Part shown: piece after piece, positions 1-6,969 of the stretch
Layout of the letters: every line of letters starts with the position of its first letter
How positions within the stretch are numbered: position 1 is the first letter of the stretch
NCBI GenBank assembly: GCA_025058055.1
Contig: JANXEU010000026.1
Span: 1-57,426 of the forward strand
Origin: Candidatus Calditenuaceae archaeon
Lineage (GTDB): Archaea > Thermoproteota > Nitrososphaeria_A > Caldarchaeales > Calditenuaceae
Direction: 5' to 3'
Length of the DNA stretch: 57,426 nucleotides
The notes under the pieces: generated by a model
What the model was told of the DNA's origin: nothing
Databases searched by the model: none
Seen by the model: only the letters and a program-made list of their open reading frames with translations
Position numbers and translations under genes: made by a program

Positions 1-882
1 ACGCTCCTTCTTCGGCATACGACCGGTGAGGCTGACCGGCTGGAAGTTCACCGCCCTGACGACGTCGATGTTCGCGAACCCGAACCTTATGATGTCGCCG
101 AGCTCGTGGTCGTTGACGCTCTTGATCACGGTCGGGACGAGCACTATGCCCACGCCTAGCTTTCTGGCGTTCTCGAGTACACCCGGCACCTCCCAGTGGT
201 TCTTCGGGTTGGTCCTCGGCGTTACACCGTCGAAGCTCATGTAGAGGTTGCTAACCCCGGCCTCCTTCAACCTCTTGAAGTACTCAAACTCCCTGCCGAG
301 CCTGATGCCGTTGGTGTTGAGCTGAATGTGATCAACTCCGACCTCCTTGAGGATCCTAACGATCTCTGGAAGATCGTCCCTGAGCGTGGGCTCGCCACCG
401 GTGATCTGGATCGAGTTGCCCGGCACCGGTCGCTCGGCCCTCAGGTTGAGTGCCATCTCCCTTATCTGGTCAAGGGTCGGCTCGTAAATGTAACCCGCTT
501 TCTCGGCGTAGAAGAAGCAGTACCAGCAGTGTAGGTCGCAGCGATTCGTAATGACCAAATTGGCGAGGCCCGTGTGGCTGAGGTGACTGCTGCAGAGGCC
601 GCAGTTGGCCGGACACGCACACTTGGGCATCTCGACGTCGGGGTTCCCCGTGCCCTTACCGTCCTTCAGCCACTTCGCGAACTTGTAGTACATCTGGGCG
701 TCTCCGAAGTAGAGCTCGTCGAACTCGCCGTGGACCGGGCAGACCTTCCTGATGTAAATCCTGTTGTTCTCCTCGAAGACCTCGGCTGGGAGGATCCTGT
801 TGCACTCCGGGCAGATGCTCCTTGTAGTGGTCACCAGCTTTTGCTTCAGCTCCGTTTTTATGGTCTCCACTGTTACAGCCAT
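1..882 (-). CDS. Tetraether synthase (Tes/GDGT-MAS)-like radical SAM protein, 3' part missing
   Basis: The reading frame starts at ATG 880-882 and runs off the left edge, giving 294 N-terminal residues. An N-terminal metal site has C24-x2-C27 and C48-P-V-H51. A Cys cluster KCACPANCGLC follows, then the radical SAM motif CDLHCWYC (Cx3Cx2C) with FFYAE after it, and the SAM-binding ITGGEP. This order of a rubredoxin-like N-terminus, extra Cys residues and a CxxxCxxC site before FFYAE is that of the MJ0619 family. That family joins archaeol chains into tetraether lipids using several Fe-S clusters. Members of this family can have other roles, so the tetraether function is inferred. The missing C-terminus should hold further cluster ligands. 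It is divergent to the FAH-family gene across 626 bp. Confidence 0.8.
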   Translation of the reverse strand, partial: MAVTVETIKTELKQKLVTTTRSICPECNRILPAEVFEENNRIYIRKVCPVHGEFDELYFGDAQMYYKFAKWLKDGKGTGNPDVEMPKCACPANCGLCSSHLSHTGLANLVITNRCDLHCWYCFFYAEKAGYIYEPTLDQIREMALNLRAERPVPGNSIQITGGEPTLRDDLPEIVRILKEVGVDHIQLNTNGIRLGREFEYFKRLKEAGVSNLYMSFDGVTPRTNPKNHWEVPGVLENARKLGVGIVLVPTVIKSVNDHELGDIIRFGFANIDVVRAVNFQPVSLTGRMPKKER

Positions 883-1508
883 GCCGGCAGGCCGCGCTCT
901 ACTAATGATTTAAGGGTTTTCACACGTGACATACGATGAAACTTCGCAGTGCTCCTAAATGGGTTGGGTAAGAGTTTCAAGAGGGCTTTTCGCGCAACCT
1001 ATCGGGGGCACACCCGGCTCGGTGACGGCTGGCACTGCTGATTCAAGGTTAACATACGAACAGGTATTAACAGCACAGTAAACCGAAGATCCCGCACTCA
1101 AAGGCCAGAGAGCTGACTCCCTTACGTCAAAGTTCGTAGGAGGGAATTGGAATAATTGATCATTCACGTTCATTTTGCGGATGTCCACGGAATGGCATGC
1201 CCTCGAAAAGACGTGTGCTTTCGGACCCTCTGAAGTGGAGAGCCCAGACGTGAAATCAACCGCTTGGATAACGGTAGTAAAGGTCCTGAATGTCCACTAG
1301 GAGTAGGTGAGCAGAGCGGTCACTCTCAGGTTGCCGATATTGCCCGCGTCAACGTTTCTTGAGGAGTGAGTCGCAGAGGAACTCGTTAGCCCGAAAGCCT
1401 CTTCCATAGAGCAGAAGTCTCACTCCCGCGAGTGTGAAGAAGAGGAAAGACTTCAACAGAAGAACGCGTCAAGCTTTATAACGCTGTCGATAGAGGTTAG
1501 GTAACGAT
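883..1508. other. 626-bp intergenic region, mostly unexplained
   Basis: This lies between two divergent genes and is the longest gene-free stretch in the window. Short open frames exist on both strands, but none has a recognisable motif. The last 35 bp hold the FAH-gene promoter. No tRNA, C/D-box RNA, repeat array or transposase end was recognised. It may be a decayed gene or hold an unrecognised RNA. Confidence 0.5.
1474..1482 (+). promoter_or_regulatory. TATA-like box (CTTTATAAC) for the FAH-family gene
   Basis: CTTTATAAC is centred about 31 nt before the ATG at 1509, predicting a transcript start near 1504 and a leader of only a few bases. Confidence 0.6.
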
Positions 1509-2435
1509 ATGAAACTGATCTCTTTTTCAGTGTCAGAAATAGTCAAGGTGGGTCTTCTGACTGACAGAGGTGTTCTAGATCTGGCTGCATGTTATAAGAT
1601 GTTTTACGATGACGAGGTCCCGGTCTGGCTCTATTCGATGAGGAGTTTCCTCGCCGCTGGTGAAGACGCCTTCGATCTCGCATCGAGGTTGGAGAGAAAA
1701 GCAGCTAGTTATGGGTCTGGAAAACCGCTCTATCATAAGCCCTCAGAGATAACCTACAGAGCTCCGGTTCCCGACGCTAGGAAAATTCTCTGCGTAGCGG
1801 CGAATTACGTATCACATGGACAGGAGATGAACATAAGAATTCCGGATAGGCCGTACTTCTTCGGGAAATACTCGAACAGCTTGACAGGCCACGAGGAGAA
1901 CGTGATCATTCCCAAGACATCGACCAAAGTTGACTACGAGGTCGAACTAGCGGTAATTATCGGTAAGAGGGGGAAATACATCCCCAAGGAGAAGGCCCAT
2001 GAGTACGTCGTGGGCTACACGGTTTTCAACGACGTGAGCTTCAGGGACAAACAGTTCCCGCTAGGATGGCCTCATCAGCTCAACCCGTACGGACAGAACT
2101 GGATACTCGGAAAAAGCCTTGACACGGCAGCACCATGCGGACCCTATCTGGTCACTAAGGACGAAGTCGGTTCACCTTACCCCCTACGGCTCCTCCTTAG
2201 GGTAAACGGTGAAGTGAGACAGGAAGGTTCGACCGACGAAATGTACTACAAAATCGGGGATTTAATAGAATACATCTCTGATGGACTGACATTGGAACCC
2301 GGCGACATAATAGCTACTGGAACGCCTGCAGGCGTCGCGGCAGCGGGCAGACCGTTCCTAAAGGAGAGCGACGTCATGGAGGCGGAGATTGAGAAGATAG
2401 GACTTCTCCGAAACAGGCTTGTCAAAGAGACTTAA
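1509..2435 (+). CDS. Fumarylacetoacetate hydrolase (FAH) family protein
   Basis: 308 residues, normal for FAH-family hydrolases, decarboxylases and isomerases acting on 2-keto acid or enol substrates in catabolism of aromatic compounds or sugar acids. Residues 1-85 form the variable N-terminal domain. The catalytic FAH fold starts at KILCVAANY (92-100). The metal ligands expected of the family are visible: E144 and E146 in VDYEVELAV and D175 in NDVSFRD. The C-terminal LEPGDIIATGTPAGV loop is also typical. No pathway partner lies nearby, so the substrate cannot be assigned. The ATG has a TATA-like box just upstream. Confidence 0.85.
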   Translation: MKLISFSVSEIVKVGLLTDRGVLDLAACYKMFYDDEVPVWLYSMRSFLAAGEDAFDLASRLERKAASYGSGKPLYHKPSEITYRAPVPDARKILCVAANYVSHGQEMNIRIPDRPYFFGKYSNSLTGHEENVIIPKTSTKVDYEVELAVIIGKRGKYIPKEKAHEYVVGYTVFNDVSFRDKQFPLGWPHQLNPYGQNWILGKSLDTAAPCGPYLVTKDEVGSPYPLRLLLRVNGEVRQEGSTDEMYYKIGDLIEYISDGLTLEPGDIIATGTPAGVAAAGRPFLKESDVMEAEIEKIGLLRNRLVKET

Positions 2436-2594
2436 GTGAATCGCCTGTTGTGGGGGAGTAAGGTCATCTTTTCGGATGTCCGAAGGACGCTGACGACTAG
2501 CCATCGTGAAGTTCGTTTACGGAATTCGACTCGACGTGGCCGATGAACGGGACAGGAGTCGGTAAATAGAAGGAGGAGTGGCGGTTGTGGGTAA

Positions 2595-3407
2595 TTGAGA
2601 GCGTCAATAGTTCTGTCCAGGAGTGACCACTCTTCGATGATGGTGAGAGAATACCTGGTGGAGGTGCTGGGGTTCGAGGCCCTTAGGGGAGGAGAGGTTG
2701 AGGTCCTCGCTAAAGGCGGATTGACGGCGGTTGTCCTGAGAGGGCTGCACCTCTACACCTCTGTAGATGAGCTGACATCGCTTCAGTCGGACCTACTCGT
2801 GGTCGCCTCTACTCACCGCTCGGAGCACGGCGTCAAGGCCCTGACGGTGCACTCAACCGGGAACTGGACCTCCGAGGCGACACACGGAGGCATCCCGAGG
2901 AGGGTCTCAGCGACGCACGCAGGCGCGATGAGGGTGGCCTTCGACGCGCTACTGGAGGAGGCCCAGTCGAACAGAGAGCTCCACGGATGGTGGGTCGGAC
3001 TGGAGGTGACGCATCACGGCCCCTACTCGCCAGTGCCCCTGATCTACGTGGAGTTCGGGGGACCGGAGGACGCCAGGAGGGACCCCGCGGCTGCTGAGGC
3101 CGTCGCCGAGTCGTGCCTTCGGGTACTGAAGTCCTGTGAGCGGTCGAACAAGGGATCGATAGGCGTAGGAGGGGGACACTACGCGCCGACATTCACGCGG
3201 GCTATGAGGGGGCGGCTCTACGACGTCACGCATGTCCTGCCGAAGTACTGCATGCCTGAGGGTCTCGAGCTTTTAAAGGAGGCTGCGGCCAGTGTCCACG
3301 ACGGTTGTAGGTACCTGATTATAGACTGGAAGGGCACGCCCAGCCATCATAGGTCGGTGGTGGCGAGGATCGCAGAGGAGCTCAGGGTGGAGCTCGTCAG
3401 ACTGTGA
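2595..3407 (+). CDS. dtdA: D-aminoacyl-tRNA deacylase, archaeal DTD2 type
   Basis: 270 residues, full length for the archaeal/plant DTD2 (GEK1-like) family. The enzyme removes D-amino acids wrongly attached to tRNA and so protects translation. Family signatures seen are STHRSEHGVKALTVHSTGNW (about 72-91), WVGLEVTHHGPY, GVGGGHYAP and the end segment WKGTPSHHR. The start is TTG, and a purine-rich AAGGAGGAG lies about 18 nt upstream; an in-frame stop (TGA) just before the TTG rules out an earlier start. A frameshifted remnant of a second copy of the 3' half lies at 4310-4599, downstream of the next gene. Confidence 0.9.
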   Translation: MRASIVLSRSDHSSMMVREYLVEVLGFEALRGGEVEVLAKGGLTAVVLRGLHLYTSVDELTSLQSDLLVVASTHRSEHGVKALTVHSTGNWTSEATHGGIPRRVSATHAGAMRVAFDALLEEAQSNRELHGWWVGLEVTHHGPYSPVPLIYVEFGGPEDARRDPAAAEAVAESCLRVLKSCERSNKGSIGVGGGHYAPTFTRAMRGRLYDVTHVLPKYCMPEGLELLKEAAASVHDGCRYLIIDWKGTPSHHRSVVARIAEELRVELVRL

Positions 3408-3537
3408 GTCGGATGGCCGTAGTTAGTCGGGAACAACAGCGTTAACCACGGGAATCACACAGTTTCCGAACGAGATCATGGCGAGACGGCTGCTGATGCC
3501 GCAGCCGGAGTCGGCTTTCTCTAAATCTTTCCAGACC

Positions 3538-3559
3538 CAGAAGTCAGTTTGGACTTCTG
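3538..3559. repeat. Perfect 8-bp inverted repeat upstream of the cupredoxin promoter
   Basis: CAGAAGTC (3538-3545) and GACTTCTG (3552-3559) are exact inverted arms around the 6-nt spacer AGTTTG. The dyad ends about 24 bp before the TATA-like box of the cupredoxin gene, a usual place for an archaeal activator or repressor site. It could instead be an RNA hairpin. No second copy was noticed elsewhere in the window. Confidence 0.45.
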
Positions 3560-3582
3560 CTCCTCGGCAACAACCCCAAACG

Positions 3583-3591
3583 ATTTTATAC
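3583..3591 (+). promoter_or_regulatory. TATA-like box (ATTTTATAC) of the cupredoxin gene
   Basis: ATTTTATAC is centred about 44 nt before ATG 3631, predicting a start near 3613 and a leader of about 18 nt. A nearer ATG at 3621 is followed at once by TGA, which supports 3631 as the start. Confidence 0.5.
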
Positions 3592-3630
3592 TGAAGCCCG
3601 TAGTTTGAATAAATTGAGTCATGATGTGAC

Positions 3631-4182
3631 ATGCGAACACTTGGGCTTTCCCGGGTTGCACTCGTTGCGATGGTAGTGGTAGCGATAGTGGCTGTGTCCG
3701 GCCTATCGGTGTTCATACTGGCCCCTGGTGCTAGGACTTTAAGGCTCGAGGCTTTTGAGTTCGGCTTCGACGGCCATTTCGGTGGACCCACACTGAGAGT
3801 CAAGGTCGGCGAGACGCTTAGAATAACTCTGGTCAATAGAGGTGGCATAGAGCACGAATTCATGGTGGTTAGAGACGTGAACGAGTTCCTTGAGCAGATC
3901 CAGCTGAAAGTAAGGGAGCTCCAGGCCAAGGGCTTGAAAGAAGAACAAATAAAGACCTCAGAGGAGATCGAAGAGATACACGAAAATTTCGTAGCGGTCA
4001 AGCTCATGGTTGGAGGTAAGGAGAGCATGGAAGTCGAGGTAGACCGCGGAGAAACTGCCCAGTTCGAAGTTACCTTCAGAGCACCGGGGACGTTCTACTA
4101 CGTATGCGCCGAGTTTGAGGCGACGTTTCCGTCGACCCACGCAGACAGAGGCATGTACGGCACGATCATAGTGGAGGCATAA
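3631..4182 (+). CDS. Membrane-anchored cupredoxin with a helical insertion
   Basis: 183 residues. Residues 8-31 are an N-terminal hydrophobic anchor that puts the rest outside the cytoplasm. A cupredoxin beta-sandwich follows with a likely type-1 copper site: H75 in GIEHEFMVV, C159 in FYYVCAEF, H170 in PSTHADRG and M175. The unusual part is residues 83-122, a charged helical segment of about 40 residues (NEFLEQIQLKVREL to EEIEEIHENF) lodged right after the first His strand. Plain plastocyanin-like domains lack it. Likely role is extracellular electron transfer or copper handling. A dyad and TATA-like box precede it. Confidence 0.85.
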   Translation: MRTLGLSRVALVAMVVVAIVAVSGLSVFILAPGARTLRLEAFEFGFDGHFGGPTLRVKVGETLRITLVNRGGIEHEFMVVRDVNEFLEQIQLKVRELQAKGLKEEQIKTSEEIEEIHENFVAVKLMVGGKESMEVEVDRGETAQFEVTFRAPGTFYYVCAEFEATFPSTHADRGMYGTIIVEA

Positions 4183-4309
4183 TACAGCAACGAAGGGATT
4201 TTTATAAATGGACTCAAAGACCGAAGCCCAAGTCTTAAAAGTCGCTCCGATGATGCCTTCTCTTGAGTCAACCAGTTAGATGTCAAGAGGAAAACCACTG
4301 GTTAAGTGG

Positions 4310-4599
4310 TGTGGCCTAAGCCTGCCTTTAGGGTCTCAGAGGTCGGTGAACCGTCAAGCGAGAGATCGATCGATGTCGGAGGAAGCCATGCGCTTGGGCC
4401 TTCACGAGGTCGATGAGGGCGGGGCTTACAACTCCACACATCCAGCCGGAGTACCGTGTTCCCGAGGGAAGGGGCTCCGTCCAGCACCTCCGACGGCTTT
4501 AGGTACGTGCTTATAGCGTGGAGGGGCCGGCCAGACCACCACAGGGCAACCGTGCCTAGAACCTGCAAGGAGCTCGGGTTAATGCTAACATGGCTCTGA
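4310..4599 (+). pseudogene. Decayed 3' half of a second dtdA copy
   Basis: Three-frame reading gives, in order, blocks matching the intact DtdA C-terminal half. FRVSEVGEPSSERSIDVGGSHA matches LRVLKSCERSNKGSIGVGGGHY, split here to stay short: SERSIDVGG against NKGSIGVGG. FTRSMRAGL matches FTRAMRGRL. YNSTHP matches YDVTHV. EYRVPEG matches KYCMPEG. The last block, SDGFRYVLIAWRGRPDHHR, matches HDGCRYLIIDWKGTPSHHR and runs on to a TGA at 4597. At DNA level TTCACGAGG and TTCACGCGG align with the remnant one base short afterwards. At least two frameshifts separate the blocks and no N-terminal half was found, so it cannot encode the enzyme. Confidence 0.85.
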
Positions 4600-4629
4600 A
4601 AGGCTGAATCTGTGTTGAGCCGACACTGA

Positions 4630-4638
4630 AATATACGG
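4630..4638 (+). promoter_or_regulatory. TATA-like box (AAATATACG) of the HTH regulator
   Basis: Centred about 32 nt before ATG 4666. It lies just after the dtdA remnant, and a GGAG lies 5-8 nt before the ATG. Confidence 0.5.
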
Positions 4639-4665
4639 GTATAACAGCGTTAAGATAGGAGAATC

Positions 4666-5049
4666 ATGCTGTTGCCGAGTGAGATAGAAGCGAAGTGGCT
4701 GCTCCCCACGCTGAGGGCCCTAGTCGTCAAGAGGTTGGTGACGGAGTACGGACTTACTCAGGAGAGGACCGCATACCTGCTCGGGATAACGCAGGCCTCG
4801 GTCAGCAACTACCTAAGGGAGGTCAGGGGAAAGTGCTGTTACACCAGTCTCAGGTTGCCGGCCTTGGAGCAGCACGCGGATGCGATCGCATCGGTCGCCT
4901 ATGACAGCCAAGACCCCCACAAAGTCGTTAAGGCGATTCAGGAGGCGATAGGCCGGATCAGGCAGGACAGGACGCTCTGCGAGATCCACAAGTACCTCGA
5001 GCCGGAGCTGGACGTAGAGAACTGCGACATCTGCGGCACTTTTCACTGA
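4666..5049 (+). CDS. HTH transcriptional regulator, COG2522-like
   Basis: 127 residues. The N-terminus MLLPSEIEAKWLLPTLRALV and the helix-turn-helix YGLTQERTAYLLGITQASVS (about 28-47) are typical of short archaeal Xre-like regulators of the COG2522 type. The C-terminal part ends in DVENCDICGTFH; together with C104 in RTLCEIHKYL this may bind metal or an Fe-S cluster. The family includes the DNA-binding part of thiamin regulators, but no ligand domain is present here. It may act on the nearby cupredoxin genes or be autoregulated; nothing in the sequence decides this. Confidence 0.75.
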   Translation: MLLPSEIEAKWLLPTLRALVVKRLVTEYGLTQERTAYLLGITQASVSNYLREVRGKCCYTSLRLPALEQHADAIASVAYDSQDPHKVVKAIQEAIGRIRQDRTLCEIHKYLEPELDVENCDICGTFH

Positions 5050-5211
5050 CGACCGGACAGATGCTTCTATAGTTACGCTCAGTTACCCCATGGCCGATCA
5101 TCGGCTCACTGGAGAGTCCTTCATCATCGCGTCACGGAGCCGGCACTTCGTTGAAATAAACATGAAATCGATCGACACAGCTAAAAATGACTGCGGAACC
5201 ACAGGGAAGGG

Positions 5212-5427
5212 ATGAGGGCCGGAGAAGGAACGACCAGAAGGTTCGGGGCGAGGTACGGTGCGAGGCTGAGGAAGAGGCTCGAGGAGCTAGAGAAGACGCA
5301 GTACGCCACCTATCGCTGCGAGCGGTGTGGCAGGGTCGCCGTCAGGAGGGTCGCCATCGGGATATGGGAGTGCGGCAAGTGCGGCAACAGGTTCGCCGGA
5401 GGAGCTTGGGCCCCTAGTCCCACCTGA
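5212..5427 (+). CDS. rpl37ae: 50S ribosomal protein L37Ae
   Basis: 71 residues, near the usual size of archaeal L37Ae. A basic N-terminus (RRFGARYGARLRKRLEE) precedes a zinc ribbon with YRCERCGR and WECGKCGNRF (two CxxC pairs about 16 residues apart), followed by FAGGAW as in the family. The ATG has GGGA just upstream. It is 3 bp from pcc1, a pairing common in archaea. The rpoP and prefoldin genes that often sit in this cluster are absent here. Confidence 0.92.
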   Translation: MRAGEGTTRRFGARYGARLRKRLEELEKTQYATYRCERCGRVAVRRVAIGIWECGKCGNRFAGGAWAPSPT

Positions 5428-5430
5428 GCG

Positions 5431-5688
5431 ATGCACCGCTGTAAGCTCACGGTACTGCTCAAGAGCCCGGACGCGTCATTCATCTGTGCCGCCCTCCTTC
5501 CTGAGGCTGGCGTCCTTCCCGGGGGCAGGTCGGTGGCCTCGGTCGAGTGTTCGGACAGCAGCATGAGGCTGATGATCAAGGCCGAGGACACCGTCGCGAT
5601 GAGGGCCGCAGCGAACTCGTTCCTGAGGTGGATCTCCGCGGTAGAGATGTCCCTCGACGAGATCGAGGGGCTCACACCGAGAAGGTGA
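5431..5688 (+). CDS. pcc1: KEOPS complex subunit Pcc1
   Basis: 85 residues, normal for Pcc1/CTAG, the small dimer-forming subunit of KEOPS that helps make the t6A modification on ANN-decoding tRNAs. The pattern SVECSDSSMRLMIKAEDTVAMRAAANSF followed by a helix with WISAVEM is characteristic; only parts are quoted here as landmarks, namely IKAEDTVAMRAAANS at about 49-63. The start lies 3 bp after the rpl37ae stop, so the two are co-transcribed. Confidence 0.85.
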   Translation: MHRCKLTVLLKSPDASFICAALLPEAGVLPGGRSVASVECSDSSMRLMIKAEDTVAMRAAANSFLRWISAVEMSLDEIEGLTPRR

Positions 5689-5732
5689 GCGCTTCGATAC
5701 CGCGCGATGCGTTCAGGACAGCTGTTGTATCC

Positions 5733-6101
5733 TCAAGCCTTCCAGACTAGGGCCAGCAGCCCACCCACGATGCCTAGCAGCGCACCGATCAGTAACCCTC
5801 CCATTCCCAAGAGGCTGACGGCGGAGAAGACCAGAATGACTGTTCCCCAGCTTTGGGCCTGCTCCGGACGGCTGTACAGCAGAAGGGAAGCTACGAGGAC
5901 CACCGCACCCGAAACGAGGCCTATCGAGGAGAAGACCAGCCACAGCGACCCCATCATCCCCCACATCGGCATCATCCAGCCCCCCATGGGCATCCAGCGC
6001 CACCACGTCCACGCCGCGATCCCCATTACGCCTCCAGCGAGCATGAGGGCTCCAGCAACGAGGGATATGACAAAGGCCGCGACGGGCTTCTGGACGGACA
6101 C
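5733..6101 (-). CDS. Small Met/Trp-rich membrane protein
   Basis: 122 residues starting at GTG. About three to four membrane segments are visible: roughly 7-32, 50-77 and 85-120. Between the first two lies the loop WWRWMPMGGWMMPMWGMMG with seven Met in nineteen residues. The C-terminal Gly-rich GMGGLLIGALLGIVGGLLAL resembles small membrane proteins common in Nitrososphaeria. Function is unknown. The Met cluster could bind copper, which fits the two cupredoxin genes nearby, one of which has a similar Met-rich linker. It is convergent with pcc1. Confidence 0.65.
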   Translation of the reverse strand: MSVQKPVAAFVISLVAGALMLAGGVMGIAAWTWWRWMPMGGWMMPMWGMMGSLWLVFSSIGLVSGAVVLVASLLLYSRPEQAQSWGTVILVFSAVSLLGMGGLLIGALLGIVGGLLALVWKA

Positions 6102-6170
6102 CCCACCCGCACCAAATCTTTCTCGGAGTGGGTAAAGAAAAGGACTTCCTGAAACGCGTTGAAACGGAGC

Positions 6171-6605
6171 TCAGAAGACCACGAAGGGCGGGCCGATGTC
6201 GAGCAAGACCCGCCTCATGTCCATCAGCTCGCTCTCCTTCGGATCGCCTTCGTAGGGCTGACCGTCAACGTAAACACGCAACCTCAGCCCCGAGGCCCTC
6301 AGGTCGACGTCGAGCACCCTCTCCTCGGTCAGCGGCTGGCCTCAAATGTTGAAGAACTGACCCAGCTTGGCCCTGATCTTCCTCGGCGCCTCGACGTGTA
6401 TCAGACCTGTCGTGTCGTGGGTGTGGATCAAGTACATGCACCTGTTGGGGATGATGCCAACGTTAGCCGGGACCGTCCTCTTCTCTCCCCTGACGTAGAC
6501 CTCGAGGAGCGCGTGGACGTGGTATGCCACCTGCTCCATCGACCAGCACTCTATGCCCGAAATGGGCTCTCCGACCACTCTCGGTGATGGTTCCCTGCTC
6601 AGCAT
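6171..6605 (-). pseudogene. Conserved HTHD-motif protein interrupted by an in-frame TGA
   Basis: From ATG 6603-6605 the frame reads 87 codons, with YHVHALLEVYVRGE, VPANVGIIP and IHTHDTTGLIHVE, to a TGA at 6342-6344. After the TGA the same frame continues 56 codons, GQPLTEERVLDVDLRASGL onward to DIGPPFVVF, ending at TGA 6171. The join GQFFNI-stop-GQPL falls where related archaeal proteins, as far as I recall, have Trp (FFxxWG), so a TGG to TGA change explains it. The continuation keeps protein-like sequence, so the lesion is recent, a sequencing error, or read through. The His-rich HTHD region suggests metal binding. The start directly abuts the stop of the upstream zinc-finger frame. Confidence 0.7.
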
Positions 6606-6764
6606 CTAATACCCGCTGACCAGCACAACGGTTACCAGAACGGAAATGTAACCGAGCCTCGGCATGTAGTAGGTGAAGGGGTGCTTAATCCTCACGTGAG
6701 CCCTGAGACCAGCCTCGGTCACGAACGTCGCACCACATCTCTTACAGCGGTGTTCATCTGGTCC
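6606..6764 (-). pseudogene. C2H2 zinc-finger/transmembrane small protein lacking an in-frame start
   Basis: The open frame encodes DEHRCKRCGATFVTEAGL with a following AHVRIKH, a classic C2H2 finger (CxxC...HxxxH), then a single membrane helix (GYISVLVTVVLVSGY) and TAG at 6606-6608. No ATG, GTG or TTG precedes the first Cys in this frame. One frame over, an ATG at 6757-6759 lies about 26 nt from an A/T-rich box (CATAAATAC, minus strand, about 6783-6791), where a leaderless start is expected. A one-base loss just after this ATG would explain the break. The only in-frame alternative is GTG 6720-6722, which removes the finger Cys pair. Confidence 0.6.
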
Positions 6765-6969
6765 CTAACGACGCTCTACCCGTATTTATGGCGTCACGAA
6801 TACGCAGGTGAAACGGACTGAATCGCTCCGTGACGCTGCGAAGACACCTCGAAGCAACCGAATGGTCGCTTGGAGCTGAAGGGGGATACATTTGGTATCG
6901 AAGTGTTTCGTCACGTTTCACCAACTACTAATTGCCTACCCGGTGAGGTAATAGGTCAGGTGAGCTAGA

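Noticed and set aside
955-1188. 77-codon minus-strand frame in the first spacer
   Set aside because: No start signal or conserved motif was seen; composition looks random.
3423-4028. 201-codon minus-strand frame antisense to the first cupredoxin gene
   Set aside because: Ser/Thr-rich low-quality sequence, antisense to a gene with clear copper-site motifs.
4280-4568. Small frames on both strands at 4280-4516 and 4302-4568 as genes
   Set aside because: They run across the dtdA remnant in shadow frames and have no independent protein features.
6342-6344. TGA read as selenocysteine in the HTHD protein
   Set aside because: The site matches a Trp position as far as can be judged, no SECIS-like hairpin was noticed, and selenocysteine is limited to a few archaeal groups. 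TGA is also a normal stop for many genes here.
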